The notes under the pieces were generated by a model. That model was given only the letters and a program-made list of their open reading frames with translations, did no database searches and was not told the origin of the DNA. A DNA stretch of 64,000 bases from Rickettsia akari str. Hartford. Its GTDB lineage: Bacteria > Pseudomonadota > Alphaproteobacteria > Rickettsiales > Rickettsiaceae. The stretch spans positions 1,054,001 through 1,118,000 of the forward strand of contig NC_009881.1 of NCBI RefSeq assembly GCF_000018205.1. Reading direction: 5' to 3'. Below, one piece after another: positions 8,034-18,654 of the stretch (its first letter is position 1; each line of letters begins with the position of its first letter). Both the position numbers and the translations under genes were made by a program.

Positions 8034-8872
8034 TATTCCTTAGGTAACAATACTTGCACAAATTCCGTTTTAGATAGATCAGCTGCTACATTTACCATAA
8101 CATCATGTTCCGTAACTTTAGACACATAACCCACTAAAATACCTGCAGGATAAATATTACCGTGTCCGGAGGTTACTATCTCCTCATCTTTTTGTACTAA
8201 GTGATTGTTAGGCAAGTATAAAATTTTACTATTATTATTATTACCTGCTAAAATACCTTGTTCTCTTGAAGAATTAGCTCTAATAGGTATTCTAGAATTA
8301 ATATCGCTAATTAACATTACTTTAGCATAATTATTACTCACTTCTATTACTTTTCCTATTAATTTTCTTGAATTAACCACGATTTGATCAGGTTCAATGC
8401 CTTGCTTTTTACCTGCAGAAATCAAAGCAGTTCTAGAAAAAGGATTAAAGGAAACACTAAGTAATTTAGCAGTAATGTATTCAAACTCTTCTTCCTCAGC
8501 AATCGTTAACAAATCTTTTAATGCAATATTTTCAGCTCTTACCGATTCTACTTCACTTTGCAAACGTTGTAACCTTGCTATTTCAAGTTTAAGTTCTATA
8601 TTTTGTCGTTCTAAATCTTGAAAATAAACAAATTTTTGTGTTATTGAATTTATATATCCAAATATATCTTCATAAACTGCTAAACCGGTTGATACTATAC
8701 TACCGGTTACTTCAAGTGATATACTAGATATTTTTTTAGGCGTAGTAAAAAATAAATATACAGACAATCCAAGCCAAAATATAACAAAAAAACGCTTAAG
8801 AGTATTTGATATTATTCTTATTAATTCTAATGAATTTGAAGAATTTTTTACTCTATTTGCAAGTATTGCCAT
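8033..8872 (-). CDS. mreC: Rod shape-determining protein MreC
   Basis: MreC is an inner-membrane protein with a periplasmic domain that links MreB filaments to peptidoglycan-synthesis enzymes and keeps rod shape. It is 279 residues: a short cytoplasmic N-terminus, one membrane segment near residues 27-46 (FFVIFWLGLSVYLFF), a coiled coil near 75-120, and the two beta-barrel domain (ITAKLLSVSFNPFSRTALI, GKKQGIEPDQIVV, VTSGHGNIYPAGILVG). It follows mreB by 2 bases on the minus strand and is translationally linked to it. mreD and the penicillin-binding protein gene of the usual cluster are not here. Confidence 0.95.
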   Translation of the reverse strand: MAILANRVKNSSNSLELIRIISNTLKRFFVIFWLGLSVYLFFTTPKKISSISLEVTGSIVSTGLAVYEDIFGYINSITQKFVYFQDLERQNIELKLEIARLQRLQSEVESVRAENIALKDLLTIAEEEEFEYITAKLLSVSFNPFSRTALISAGKKQGIEPDQIVVNSRKLIGKVIEVSNNYAKVMLISDINSRIPIRANSSREQGILAGNNNNSKILYLPNNHLVQKDEEIVTSGHGNIYPAGILVGYVSKVTEHDVMVNVAADLSKTEFVQVLLPKE

Positions 8873-8874
8873 TG

Positions 8875-9936
<1,062 letters not shown>

Positions 9937-10003
9937 CTAAAAACGCTCCTATGGAACTGTTAATAAAACAAACAATCCCATAGTAAATAAAAATTTAATT
10001 ATA

Positions 10004-10123
10004 GATGAAGTTTAATTTGGAAAAGAGCAAGAAGCCTCGGAATTTTTGACCGCAGCGTAGAATACTACGTGAGGATCAAAAATGAGAAGCGACGCAGACA
10101 ATTTTCAAATTAAACGAGTATAT
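10004..10123. repeat. Dispersed repeat, family A (short form)
   Basis: It carries the A-family words ATGAAGTTTAATTTGGAAAAGAGCA and GACGCAGACAATTTTCAAATTAAACGAGTATA, with inverted ends (AGTTTAATTTGGAAAA against TTTTCAAATTAAAC). The end abuts the stop codon of the lptG-like gene at 10125. It is closest to the copy at 12291-12420. Confidence 0.75.
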
Positions 10124-10124
10124 A

Positions 10125-11213
10125 TTAAATTTCCTTATAATGTAAAATAATAAAGTTACTAATGAAGAATATTAGCATACTAGGCAATAAAATAGCAGCA
10201 GTTAAAGACAAATTATTATAAGTAAGTATTTTTAATAATATTTCTGATAACGAATATGCTATAAAACCTAAAAATAAACCTAATATCAGTATTTTTTCTT
10301 GGGAATTATCACGCTGTTTAAGACTAATAAAACAACTTGCTAAAATTACGGTTGCCATCATCATTATAGGCTTAAATAATTGCTTATAATAATAAATTTG
10401 ATAATTAATAGCGGGTAAACCTGAATTGAATAATTCATTAATTAATTTAGGTAAAGACCAAATAGAAACCATTTCAGGACGAATAAATTTATTTACTAAA
10501 CTATTAATTGATAAATTTGTCTGTATAGTTAAATTATTGTAAGCCTTAGTTTCCTCTTTTGTACAAACCTTCACTCTCTTTAAATGTAACATTTTATTTT
10601 CAATAATACCGTATAATGCATCAATTCTCTTTAAAAAAGAATTATTACTATCAACAAATAAAATTGTAATATTATTTAATTTTTTCTCGGCAACATTAAT
10701 AAATTGTGTTTGGATAATTTGATTTTCCCCATTTAAAGATTCAAAAAATAATAAACCTGATTTAGATATTATACCCTCACTCAAGGCTTTTTTAGTTAGT
10801 TTTGCTTCTAATAACTCATATTTTTGTAAGCCTATAGTACCGATAGGATTCAATATAGTCGTAAAAACTATACCTAAAATTAAAGTTACAATACATGGAA
10901 TAACAAGCACTTGCCAAATATGAATACCGCTAGATAACATAGCCGTTAATTCATTATTTTTTGTTAGATTGCTAAGAAAAAATAACATAGCGGTAAAACT
11001 GATTAACGAACATACTTGACCTAGTAAATAAGGAATCTTATATAAAATAAGTCTCCAAAAAAAACTAAAAGGAACATAAATATTTTTGAATTTTTGCAAA
11101 AGATCAAAAATGTTTGAGATAATTAATAGCACGATTAAAAGAAATAGTATAACAAGGAAACACTTAGAATATAATTTAGCAAGATACCAAGACAGTGTTT
11201 TTAGATTAATCAT
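10125..11213 (-). CDS. lptG: LptF/LptG-family permease (YjgP/YjgQ), LptG-like
   Basis: Members of this family form the inner-membrane part of the ABC machine that extracts LPS and sends it across the envelope. It is 362 residues, with three N-terminal membrane segments (near 15-40, 55-80, 98-120), a periplasmic middle domain of beta structure, and three C-terminal segments (near 275-295, 300-325, 332-355). The opening SWYLAKLYSKCFL followed by LLIVLLIISNIFDLLQKFKN resembles LptG more than LptF. No partner permease is adjacent. Assignment to LptG over LptF is moderate; membership of the family is strong. Confidence 0.8.
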   Translation of the reverse strand: MINLKTLSWYLAKLYSKCFLVILFLLIVLLIISNIFDLLQKFKNIYVPFSFFWRLILYKIPYLLGQVCSLISFTAMLFFLSNLTKNNELTAMLSSGIHIWQVLVIPCIVTLILGIVFTTILNPIGTIGLQKYELLEAKLTKKALSEGIISKSGLLFFESLNGENQIIQTQFINVAEKKLNNITILFVDSNNSFLKRIDALYGIIENKMLHLKRVKVCTKEETKAYNNLTIQTNLSINSLVNKFIRPEMVSIWSLPKLINELFNSGLPAINYQIYYYKQLFKPIMMMATVILASCFISLKQRDNSQEKILILGLFLGFIAYSLSEILLKILTYNNLSLTAAILLPSMLIFFISNFIILHYKEI

Positions 11214-11254
11214 TATAAATTCAGTGCTAATACGAATTTAAATAAGAATTTGTG

Positions 11255-11331
11255 TGGTAGGGCTGGTAGGACTTGAACCTACGACCACACCGTTATGAGC
11301 GGCGTGCTCTAACCAACTGAGCTACAGCCCC
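11255..11331 (-). tRNA. tRNA with CAT anticodon (elongator Met or Ile2)
   Basis: On the minus strand a complete cloverleaf can be folded. It has acceptor GGGGCTG/CAGCCCT, D stem GCTC/GAGC, anticodon stem CGCCG/CGGTG with loop CTCATAA (anticodon CAT), T arm GTAGG-TTCAAGT-CCTAC, discriminator A, and an encoded CCA. The first acceptor pair is G-U. The three G-C pairs in the anticodon stem that mark initiator tRNA are absent, so it is elongator tRNA-Met or a tRNA-Ile whose C34 is converted to lysidine. I cannot decide between them by eye. Confidence 0.9.
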
Positions 11332-11434
11332 TTTTCATTTGAAGTTTATATAATTATTATGCAGTTAAGTCTAGTAAAATTTTTATATTTTTGAGGTATT
11401 GTCTAAAAAACAAGGCAATGTGGATCAGTTTTTT

Positions 11435-11540
11435 CGTCATTGCGAGGCAATTACAAAGTAACCGTACGTACACGCAATCTCAGGAGTCTGCTATTATTTC
11501 ATGAGATTGCAACGCAGCCTATTGCTGCCTACAATGACAA
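11435..11540. repeat. Dispersed palindromic repeat, family B (diverged)
   Basis: It begins TCGTCATTGCGAGGCAATTAC, contains CATGAGATTGC and closes with a degenerate TACAATGACAA. It lies between the tRNA and the pal terminator. Confidence 0.6.
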
Positions 11541-11560
11541 TTTGGTATCCACGTATAAAC

Positions 11561-11588
11561 AAAGAAAGCCGAGTAGTAAACTCGACCT
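11561..11588 (-). terminator. Intrinsic terminator of pal
   Basis: On the minus strand, about 30 bases after the pal stop, GTCGAGT and ACTCGGC pair across a 5-base loop (11568-11586), followed by the T-rich TTTCTTTG. It has a compact stem with a T tract and is well placed for pal. Confidence 0.75.
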
Positions 11589-11616
11589 TTTAGGATACTA
11601 TAACCAGTAAATAATT

Positions 11617-12084
11617 TTAGTGATGTACAACTGTTACAGCTCTACGATTATAAGCAAAAGCTTCTTCAGTATTACCAATCATAGCAGGTCTATCTTTACC
11701 ATAAGAGATGGTATTTAATCTGCTATGGTCGATTCCTTTATGAACTAAGAATTTTTTTGCTGCTTCTGCTCTTCTTTCACCTAAACCTAAATTATACTCT
11801 CTGGTACCTCTTTCATCGCAATGTCCTTCCACAGTAGCTTTTACTTCAGGATGCTTTGATAACCAGCAAGCTTGTCTTTCTAGTTCTTCTTTAGCTTTTG
11901 GAGATAAAGAAGAACTATCAAAAGCAAACCATACAGCATTACCTGCATGTTTCTCGAAATCTTTCATTAATGATGTTTCTTCACACTGACTCATCATACC
12001 ATCCATTTTTACGGTTCTTTTTGTTGTATTACACCCTGCAAGCACAAATAATGCAAGAAAAGCTAATGTAATTTTTGTTTTCAT
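11617..12084 (-). CDS. pal: Peptidoglycan-associated lipoprotein Pal
   Basis: Pal is an outer-membrane lipoprotein that binds peptidoglycan and works with TolB in outer-membrane constriction. It is 155 residues with a lipoprotein signal peptide and lipobox LAGC (acylated Cys18), then an OmpA-like domain from about residue 45. The peptidoglycan-binding motif is EGHCDERGTREYNLGLGERRA near residues 85-105, with the family end (SYGKDRPA). The start has a strong AAGGAG ribosome-binding site 8 bases upstream. It is transcribed alone here; tolB and other tol genes are not adjacent. A clear terminator follows. Confidence 0.96.
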   Translation of the reverse strand: MKTKITLAFLALFVLAGCNTTKRTVKMDGMMSQCEETSLMKDFEKHAGNAVWFAFDSSSLSPKAKEELERQACWLSKHPEVKATVEGHCDERGTREYNLGLGERRAEAAKKFLVHKGIDHSRLNTISYGKDRPAMIGNTEEAFAYNRRAVTVVHH

Positions 12085-12418
12085 AATTAAACTCCTTGAG
12101 ATTATAATTTATTAATATTGAATTCATTTTAGCTAGTTATAAAACTACACATAACCAAAAGCTATGTCAGTTAGTATATATCATTATTTTATTAGTTTAA
12201 AGGCTAAAATATTATAAAATGCAATTACTCATGAATAAATGTGGTAAAAATATCATTTTTATAATACGAAGTAGATACTTTGGATAAATATACAAATGAA
12301 GTTTAATGTAGAAAAGAGGAATCGATTTTGAAGCTTATAACCGGCAACATATATATAATATGTGAGGATCAAGCAATATTAGACAACGACGACAATTTTT
12401 GAAATAAAACGAGTATAC
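12085..12418. other. pal-fabH intergenic region
   Basis: The first 200 bases next to pal are plain AT-rich sequence that should hold the pal promoter; I cannot fix a -35/-10 pair with confidence. The rest is the family-A repeat listed separately. No gene or RNA is seen. Confidence 0.6.
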
Positions 12419-12420
12419 TC
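12291..12420. repeat. Dispersed repeat, family A, abutting fabH stop
   Basis: It contains ACAAATGAAGTTTAATGTAGAAAAGAG at the left and GACGACAATTTTTGAAATAAAACGAGTATAC at the right, which match the copy at 10004-10123. The last bases, read on the minus strand, form GAGTATAC directly after fabH codon TGG; the TGA stop overlaps this junction. Confidence 0.75.
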
Positions 12421-13372
12421 ACCATCTAATTAATGCACTACCCCAAGTTAAACCTGCACCGATAGCTGAAAATAGTAGAATATCACCTTTTTTTATTTTG
12501 CCTGATGCTTTTAGAGTACTCAAAGCAAGCGGAATAGAAGCAGCAGAGCAGTTAGCGTGTTTTTCTACGGTTTTCACTACTTTATGCTCTTCTATATTTA
12601 ATAGTTCAGCGAGTTTATTTATAATACGGATATTTGCTTGATGAGGTATAAAATAATCAATACCGCTCACACTGAATTGATTAGTATGCAGCAAATCTTC
12701 TATAGATTGTTGCATTTTTTCTATTGCATGACGAAATAATTTTTGGCCCTGCATTATTATTTTCCCGCTAGTACCGTTCATGCTTATACCACCGCTTGTG
12801 TATAATATTTCATAATCAGCCCCGCTTGAAAAGATATTACTATCTATTAATCCGGAATCATCACTACTACGCTGTAATATTACGCTACCTGCTCCATCAC
12901 CGAATAAAACACAAGTAGACCTGTCATTCCAATCTAAGAGCGAGGTCATTTTCTCGGCTCCTATAAGCAAAATAGTTTTATATTTACCGGACGCAATAAG
13001 AGAATCCGCCACTTGTAAACCATAAACAAAACCGGCACATACTGCTTGTAAATCAAAAGATGGTATATTAGTTAAACCAAGATAGCCATGTAGTTTAGTA
13101 GCAACAGAAGGAAAACTATTATCGGAAGTAGTAGTACATGTAATAATTAAATCAACATCATTTGCCGACACCCTCGCATCTGCTATAGCTTGTTCAGCTG
13201 ATTTTAAAGCAAGATGGGAAGTATATTCATTATCGTCTGCTATATGACGTTGTGAGATGCCGCTTCTTGTTCTAATCCATTCATCATTAGTCTCTACAAA
13301 TTTTGCAAGCTCATCATTACTAACTATTTTTGAAGGAAGATACCCGCCGCAACCAATAATTTTACAGGTCAT
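12419..13372 (-). CDS. fabH: 3-oxoacyl-ACP synthase III (KAS III)
   Basis: FabH starts fatty acid synthesis by joining acetyl-CoA to malonyl-ACP. It is 317 residues with the catalytic Cys112 in [12 protein letters not shown], His in [10 protein letters not shown] and Asn in [13 protein letters not shown]. The N-terminal motif [18 protein letters not shown] and [14 protein letters not shown] are typical. It starts 7 bases after the rpmF stop, so the two are co-transcribed. The plsX gene usually found between rpmF and fabH is absent from this site. The stop codon lies at the edge of a family-A repeat. Confidence 0.97.
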   Translation of the reverse strand: MTCKIIGCGGYLPSKIVSNDELAKFVETNDEWIRTRSGISQRHIADDNEYTSHLALKSAEQAIADARVSANDVDLIITCTTTSDNSFPSVATKLHGYLGLTNIPSFDLQAVCAGFVYGLQVADSLIASGKYKTILLIGAEKMTSLLDWNDRSTCVLFGDGAGSVILQRSSDDSGLIDSNIFSSGADYEILYTSGGISMNGTSGKIIMQGQKLFRHAIEKMQQSIEDLLHTNQFSVSGIDYFIPHQANIRIINKLAELLNIEEHKVVKTVEKHANCSAASIPLALSTLKASGKIKKGDILLFSAIGAGLTWGSALIRW

Positions 13373-13379
13373 AAAATCT

Positions 13380-13580
13380 TTAGGCTACTGCTTCTTCCGT
13401 TTCAATTCTCTTTGTTACTACTTGACGATTATTATAAGTACCATCGACTAAAGAAACGTGATGCGGAAGTTTATATTCACCTGTTTGCGAGTCAACTATT
13501 ACGTTAACTTTGCCAAGTGCTAAATGCGAACGTCTCATATTACGTCTTGATTTTGATGTTTTCTTCTTTGGAACTGCCAT
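13380..13580 (-). CDS. rpmF: 50S ribosomal protein L32
   Basis: A 66-residue basic protein of the large ribosomal subunit. The N-terminus [19 protein letters not shown] is the L32 signature, and the [16 protein letters not shown] part is typical of alphaproteobacterial L32. The ATG is preceded by GAGAG. The zinc-binding cysteines found in some L32 versions are absent, as usual for this group. It leads a two-gene unit with fabH. Confidence 0.95.
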   Translation of the reverse strand: MAVPKKKTSKSRRNMRRSHLALGKVNVIVDSQTGEYKLPHHVSLVDGTYNNRQVVTKRIETEEAVA

Positions 13581-13675
13581 TATAAGCCTCTCTCAATATA
13601 AATTAAAAAGTATTTGTCAAATTATTGAAGCAGTATATTATAATCATGTAATAAAATCTAGATAAAATTAAACTT

Positions 13676-14149
13676 ATGAAAATTTTTATAACATACATTT
13701 TTAGTATATTAGCATTTTTTTCCTTAAGCGGCTGCAAAACTATCGAAAATAGAGGACAATCCATAGATGATGTAGCACTTGTAAAATTAGAGTCTAAAAA
13801 ACTAAATAAAACAGAAGTCGTGGAGTTAATAGGTACACCTACTATGGTACCGGAGTATTCCCAAAATACCTGGTATTATGTTGAAAGAGTTATGTCTCAA
13901 AGAGCTTGGCTCAATCCAAAAATTGAAAAGCAGAAGATAGTCAAAATTAAGTTTGATGCTAATAATTTTATACAGGAAGTATTAGTAATAGATGATTCTC
14001 ATAGACAAGATATAGAAACAGTACGTGAATATACTAGGACATATGGAACGGAACTTAACGGACTACAAAAATTTGTTAAAAATTTAGGGAGATTCAATAA
14101 AACTACTGACGGAAATAAAAACAAAAGCAAGAATAAGAGAAAGAGATAA
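13676..14149 (+). CDS. bamE: Outer-membrane assembly lipoprotein BamE (SmpA/OmlA family)
   Basis: BamE is a small lipoprotein of the BAM complex that inserts beta-barrel proteins into the outer membrane. It has 157 residues with a lipoprotein signal peptide and lipobox LSGC (Cys20). The SmpA/OmlA fold follows: LNKTEVVELIGTPTMVPEY, NTWYYVERVM, and KIKFDANNFIQEVLVID. The C-terminal 60 residues extend beyond the compact E. coli protein and end in a strongly basic tail (KSKNKRKR). It stands alone, transcribed divergently from rpmF. Confidence 0.88.
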   Translation: MKIFITYIFSILAFFSLSGCKTIENRGQSIDDVALVKLESKKLNKTEVVELIGTPTMVPEYSQNTWYYVERVMSQRAWLNPKIEKQKIVKIKFDANNFIQEVLVIDDSHRQDIETVREYTRTYGTELNGLQKFVKNLGRFNKTTDGNKNKSKNKRKR

Positions 14150-14177
14150 GTAACTTAGTCACCATTGCTTACTATGT

Positions 14178-14290
14178 CATTCCTGCGAGAGCAGGAATCC
14201 ATAATAAGTCATTCTAATAATACTTGATAAACCTATAAAAACAAGTTTTTATAGGTTTATCTGGATTCCCGCCTACATGGGAATCCAGTC
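14178..14290. repeat. Dispersed palindromic repeat, family C
   Basis: The left part is CATTCCTGCGAGAGCAGGAATCC and the right part CTGGATTCCCGCCTACATGGGAATCCAG. Between them a perfect inner palindrome GATAAACCTATAAAAAC / GTTTTTATAGGTTTATC can fold. It lies between bamE and ftsY and may also act as a transcription block. Confidence 0.75.
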
Positions 14291-14314
14291 ATTACAAAAC
14301 AAAAACTATCCAAT

Positions 14315-15226
14315 ATGATTTCGATATTTAGCAAATTAAAACAAAGTTTATCTAAAACTTCTAATAAAATATCGGAAGGTATAGACAAAATATTTTACAA
14401 GAAAAAATTAGATACAGAAACTTTAGAAGAGCTTGAAGAACTACTGATTGCAAGTGATATGAGCATTTCGGTAGTAACTAATATTATTGAAGAGTTTAAA
14501 AAGGTAAAATTTGACAAAGAAATAGATAGTGATACAGTAAAAGAAGCCCTAGCTGAATTAATAGAGCAGCAGCTATCAAAAGCAGAAATTCCTTTTACAC
14601 TAAACGAAAATAAATTAAACGTAATTTTAGTTTGCGGTGTTAATGGAGCAGGTAAAACCACCACTATAGGTAAGCTTGCTGCCATGTACTCAGCACAAGG
14701 CAAAAAAGTAGCGGTTGCGGCCTGTGATACTTTTAGAGCAGCTGCCGTGAATCAGCTAAGCAGTTGGGTAGATAGAGCAAATGCACTACTTATTACTGGT
14801 GAAGAATCGGCTGACCCTGCGAGTGTTGCTTACCGTGCTATGGAAGAGTCAATAAAACAAAATATAGATATGCTGTTTCTTGACACAGCAGGTAGGCTTC
14901 ATAATAAGAAAAATTTGATGGATGAACTGTCTAAGATTGTAAAAGTTATAACAAAACTAGACGGGCATGCTCATACTCATAGCATTTTAGTAATTGATGC
15001 TATTACAGGACAAAATACTTATAACCAAATCGAGCATTTTAACAATGCTACTAATTTGACAGGGCTTATCGTGACTAAACTCGACGGTAGTGCTAAAGCC
15101 GGAGTGCTTGTCGGAGTGGTACAGAAATTTAATCTACCTGTATACTTTATCGGTATAGGCGAGAAGATAGAAGACTTAAAAATATTCCACCGACATGATT
15201 TTGCTAAAAGTCTAGTGGGGTTGTAA
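14315..15226 (+). CDS. ftsY: Signal recognition particle receptor FtsY
   Basis: FtsY is the membrane-associated GTPase that receives SRP-ribosome complexes for co-translational insertion. It is 303 residues: a short helical N region, then the N domain (about 20-85) and the G domain. GTPase motifs are G1 GVNGAGKTTTIGKLA near residues 108-122, the insertion box with CDTFRAAAVNQL, G3 DTAGRLHNK, G4 TKLDGSAKAG and the closing IGIGEKIEDL. It lacks the long acidic A domain of E. coli FtsY, as is common in alphaproteobacteria. Repeats flank it on both sides. Confidence 0.97.
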   Translation: MISIFSKLKQSLSKTSNKISEGIDKIFYKKKLDTETLEELEELLIASDMSISVVTNIIEEFKKVKFDKEIDSDTVKEALAELIEQQLSKAEIPFTLNENKLNVILVCGVNGAGKTTTIGKLAAMYSAQGKKVAVAACDTFRAAAVNQLSSWVDRANALLITGEESADPASVAYRAMEESIKQNIDMLFLDTAGRLHNKKNLMDELSKIVKVITKLDGHAHTHSILVIDAITGQNTYNQIEHFNNATNLTGLIVTKLDGSAKAGVLVGVVQKFNLPVYFIGIGEKIEDLKIFHRHDFAKSLVGL

Positions 15227-15252
15227 TGTTTTGCTGCGTGTGTGGGTACCGA

Positions 15253-15359
15253 GCCGTCATTGCAAGCATCCGTATGGCTGCACAGCAATCCAATACAAGT
15301 CATAAAAAACTCCTGAGATTGCTTCGTTAATTATTTCATAATTTCCTCACAATGACGGA
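15253..15359. repeat. Dispersed palindromic repeat, family B
   Basis: It has inverted ends CCGTCATTGCAAGCA and CTCACAATGACGG, with inner GAGATTGCTTCGTTAATTATTTCATAATTTC. It lies between ftsY and polA. Confidence 0.8.
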
Positions 15360-15422
15360 AAGACGCACCACGCAGGCAATATCCACTCGCAATGACGATA
15401 GAATTCAAAATAAAATCACGAA

Positions 15423-18041
15423 ATGACTCAAAAAAATACTTTATTACTCATAGACGGATACGGATTGGTTTTTAGAGCCTATTATGCACAACAACATTTA
15501 ACTTCACCGAAAGGTGAGCCTGTCGGTGCTCTTTACGGCTTCACTTCAATGCTCCTAAAATTGCTGAGCGACTTTAAGCCTAAACATGTCGCTGTAGTAT
15601 TTGACAGCGGCGGGAACAATTTTCGCCATCATATTTATCCTGAATATAAAGCTAACCGCCCGCCTCCACCTGAGGATCTAGTCGTACAATTACCATTAGT
15701 TCGGGATGTCGCTAGTAACTTAAACTTGCCTATTCTAGAAAAAAACGGCTATGAAGCCGATGACATTATTGCAACCTTTGCCGCTAAAACAGCTGCACTC
15801 GGCGAAGATGTAGTTGTCATCTCTTCCGATAAAGATTTATTACAGTTAATGAGTGAGAACATCAAAATATATGATCCTCTAAAAGGCAAATATATTACAG
15901 AGGATGATATTGTTAAAAAATTCGGTACTACTTCGGATAAATTACGTGAAGTGATGGCTTTAACAGGCGATAGATCGGATAATATTCCAGGCGTACCGTC
16001 CATTGGACCGAAAACGGCAAGTAGTCTTATAACACAATTTGGTTCTATAGAGAATATATTTAACTCTTTAGACCAAGTCTCAAGCGTAAAACAACGTGAA
16101 ACTTTACAAAATTCTAAGGAAGATGCGTTAATTTCATGGCAGTTAATCGGACTTGATTCTAACATTGATTTAGATTTTCAGCTGAATAATTTAGAATGGT
16201 TACCTCCAAATAGTGATAAATTAACAGAATTTTTACAAAAATACGGTTTTAAATCTTTATATAAAAGAGCAGAAAATTTATTTGATATTAAAATTAATGA
16301 TCACAAAGAAATAGTAGATAATAAAGTAACTGAAGAAAAAGAAATCAATAATGCTGGCGAGCTTGCGAATTTTGCTAAAGAAGCTGAGAAAATAGGAATA
16401 TTCGGGATATATTTAGTGCAGCACAAAGGAGATAATCTTGCTTTTATTTTATCACTGCAAAACCAAAGCTATATTATAAAAATATCTAATACTTCTAATG
16501 ATTTATTTCCTTATAATACTAAAAATAATAACGACTGGTTTTCAGATATAATCTTTAATTTACTAGCCGATAAATCCATAAAAAAAATTACCTACTCTCT
16601 TAAACCTCTACTTAAATTTTATGCAAACCAATCTCATAAAATTACGGCTATAGAGGATTTAGAACTAATGCAATATGCGTTATCTGCCGGTTTATCACAG
16701 AAAAATTTATTTGAAGAAGCTTTAAAAGAGGACAATATAATCAATGAATCAGCAAAAATAGTAGCAAATTTTATCTCACTTTATAAGCAAACTATATTAG
16801 CACTTAAAGATAATAAAGCCTTTAGACTGTATAGCGACATTGATTTACCTATTTGTTTTATCTTAGATAAAATGGAGAAAACAGGTATAAAAGTAGATGC
16901 AAATTATCTAAATCAGTTATCTGCTGAGTTTGGAGCAGAAATATCTATACTTGAAGAAGAAATTTTTGCTCTTAGTGGAACTAAATTTAATATCGGCTCA
17001 CCCAAACAACTAGGTAAGATTTTATTTGAAAAAATGCAATTACCTTTTGGTAAAGCTGCGGCTAAAGCAATCTCTTACTCAACAGCTGCTGAAATACTCG
17101 AAAAACTTAGTGAACATGGATATAATATTGCAGATTTATTATTAAGATGGCGGCAACTTACAAAATTCAAGAATACCTACACCGATAGTTTGCCGAAACA
17201 GATAGATAATATAACAAGGCGAGTACATACGACATTTTTACAAACTTCTACCACCACAGGAAGACTTAGCTCACAAGAACCTAATCTGCAAAACATACCT
17301 ATTCGCTCTAGGGAGGGGAATAAAATCAGACAAGCTTTTATTGCTGAAGAAGGCTATAAATTGATATCTGCAGATTATTCTCAAATTGAGCTTAGAATAT
17401 TAAGCCATATCGCAAATATAGATACACTAAAACAAGCATTTATTAATAAAGACGATATCCATACTCAAACGGCTTGTCAAATCTTTAACTTGCAAAAACA
17501 TGAACTAACTAGCGAACATAGACGTAAAGCAAAAGCGATAAATTTTGGTATTATTTACGGTATAAGTGCTTTTGGGCTTGCTAAGCAATTAAACGTTAGT
17601 AACAGCGAAGCATCCGAATATATCAAGAAATATTTTGCCGAATATAAAGGAGTACAAGAATATATGGAGCAAACAAAAGCTTTTGCAAGCAGCAACGGCT
17701 ATGTCATAAATTTCTTTGGCAGAAAATGTTTTATACCTCTAATTCATGATAAAAAGCTTAAACAATTTGCAGAACGTGCAGCTATTAATGCTCCTATTCA
17801 AGGAACTAATGCCGATATAATTAAAATTGCTATGATCAATCTAGATCAAGAAATAGCAAAAAATAAGCTTAAAACCAGATTAGTACTGCAAATTCATGAT
17901 GAATTACTATTTGAAGTGCCGGAGGATGAAGTAGAACTCGTAACGCCTATTATCAAAAAAATCATGGAAAACTCTACTAATATGGATGTACCGATTATAA
18001 CCGAAATTAGAGCAGGTAATAACTGGATGGAAATTCATTGA
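15423..18041 (+). CDS. polA: DNA polymerase I
   Basis: PolA removes RNA primers and fills gaps in replication and repair. It is 872 residues in three parts. The 5'-3' exonuclease domain covers residues 1-290 (acidic motifs in [44 protein letters not shown]). A 3'-5' exonuclease-like fold covers about 310-480. The polymerase domain has motif [16 protein letters not shown], motif [20 protein letters not shown] and motif [15 protein letters not shown]. In the middle domain the Asp-x-Glu expected at the active site is replaced by uncharged residues (GIFGIYLV), so proofreading is probably lost, as in many PolA enzymes. The ATG lies about 60 bases after a family-B repeat. Confidence 0.97.
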   Translation: MTQKNTLLLIDGYGLVFRAYYAQQHLTSPKGEPVGALYGFTSMLLKLLSDFKPKHVAVVFDSGGNNFRHHIYPEYKANRPPPPEDLVVQLPLVRDVASNLNLPILEKNGYEADDIIATFAAKTAALGEDVVVISSDKDLLQLMSENIKIYDPLKGKYITEDDIVKKFGTTSDKLREVMALTGDRSDNIPGVPSIGPKTASSLITQFGSIENIFNSLDQVSSVKQRETLQNSKEDALISWQLIGLDSNIDLDFQLNNLEWLPPNSDKLTEFLQKYGFKSLYKRAENLFDIKINDHKEIVDNKVTEEKEINNAGELANFAKEAEKIGIFGIYLVQHKGDNLAFILSLQNQSYIIKISNTSNDLFPYNTKNNNDWFSDIIFNLLADKSIKKITYSLKPLLKFYANQSHKITAIEDLELMQYALSAGLSQKNLFEEALKEDNIINESAKIVANFISLYKQTILALKDNKAFRLYSDIDLPICFILDKMEKTGIKVDANYLNQLSAEFGAEISILEEEIFALSGTKFNIGSPKQLGKILFEKMQLPFGKAAAKAISYSTAAEILEKLSEHGYNIADLLLRWRQLTKFKNTYTDSLPKQIDNITRRVHTTFLQTSTTTGRLSSQEPNLQNIPIRSREGNKIRQAFIAEEGYKLISADYSQIELRILSHIANIDTLKQAFINKDDIHTQTACQIFNLQKHELTSEHRRKAKAINFGIIYGISAFGLAKQLNVSNSEASEYIKKYFAEYKGVQEYMEQTKAFASSNGYVINFFGRKCFIPLIHDKKLKQFAERAAINAPIQGTNADIIKIAMINLDQEIAKNKLKTRLVLQIHDELLFEVPEDEVELVTPIIKKIMENSTNMDVPIITEIRAGNNWMEIH

Positions 18042-18093
18042 ATTATATAAAACTGTGTCAAGGCTTGTTGACATTGTTGCGTGGATACTATAG

Positions 18094-18201
18094 CCGTCAT
18101 TGCTAGGATCGAAGCGACGTGGCAATCCAGAAAAATAATTAAAAAAATTTTTTGCTGGATTGCTTCGTCGCATTACTACGTAATTCTTATCGCAATGACG
18201 G
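18094..18201. repeat. Dispersed palindromic repeat, family B
   Basis: It is a near-ideal copy: CCGTCATTGCTAGGATCGAAGCGACGTGGCAATCCAG at the left and CTGGATTGCTTCGTCGCATTACTACG with CGCAATGACGG at the right. Its ends are inverted repeats. It lies directly after polA. Confidence 0.85.
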
Positions 18202-18282
18202 AAAACCGGTCCACGCAACAACGCCGCTTTTGGCTAGGAATGACATCAAAATCATCAAGTACACTAAAATTTGATAAAAAAT

Positions 18283-18613
18283 GATTTGATTAACTATAAA
18301 GCTTATTTAAGATCAGTACATTTTAATGATTACGAAGAACTATTTTTCGATAAAGTAGAATTTATAAGAGATTTGATAAGCTATGAAGTATCTGACGCTA
18401 AAACTTAAATAAAGTCATTTCAAGAAGCTATAGATAGTTATCTAGAAGATTGTAATATAGTCTGGTAAAATACCCGATAAACCTTTTAAAGGTAGTGTTA
18501 ATGTAAGAATTGAGCCTGAACTACATAAAGAAATAAGCTGATATGCAATGCAACATAGCTATACTTTAAACGGTATAATTAAAAAAGCTTTGAACGAATT
18601 TATAAAAATATAA
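18283..18613 (+). pseudogene. hicB: HicB-family antitoxin, decayed
   Basis: The remains read INYKAYLRSVHFNDYEELFFDKVEFIRDLISYE, then QEAIDSYLEDC, then a different frame GKIPDKPFKGSVNVRIEPELHKEI, and last YTLNGIIKKALNEFI to a stop at 18613. This is the HicB pattern, a partly degraded RNase H-like fold followed by a ribbon-helix-helix DNA-binding tail. Stops and frameshifts at about 18408 and 18467 break it. No HicA toxin frame is seen beside it. Confidence 0.8.
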
Positions 18614-18654
18614 GAGGTTGTTTGCATCAATTATTTTAAAAATGAGCGTAATGT

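Noticed and set aside
17907..18284. Open frames across the repeat after polA on both strands
   Set aside because: They are read from a family-B repeat and polA in the wrong frame. Repeats of this family have no stops in several frames by chance.
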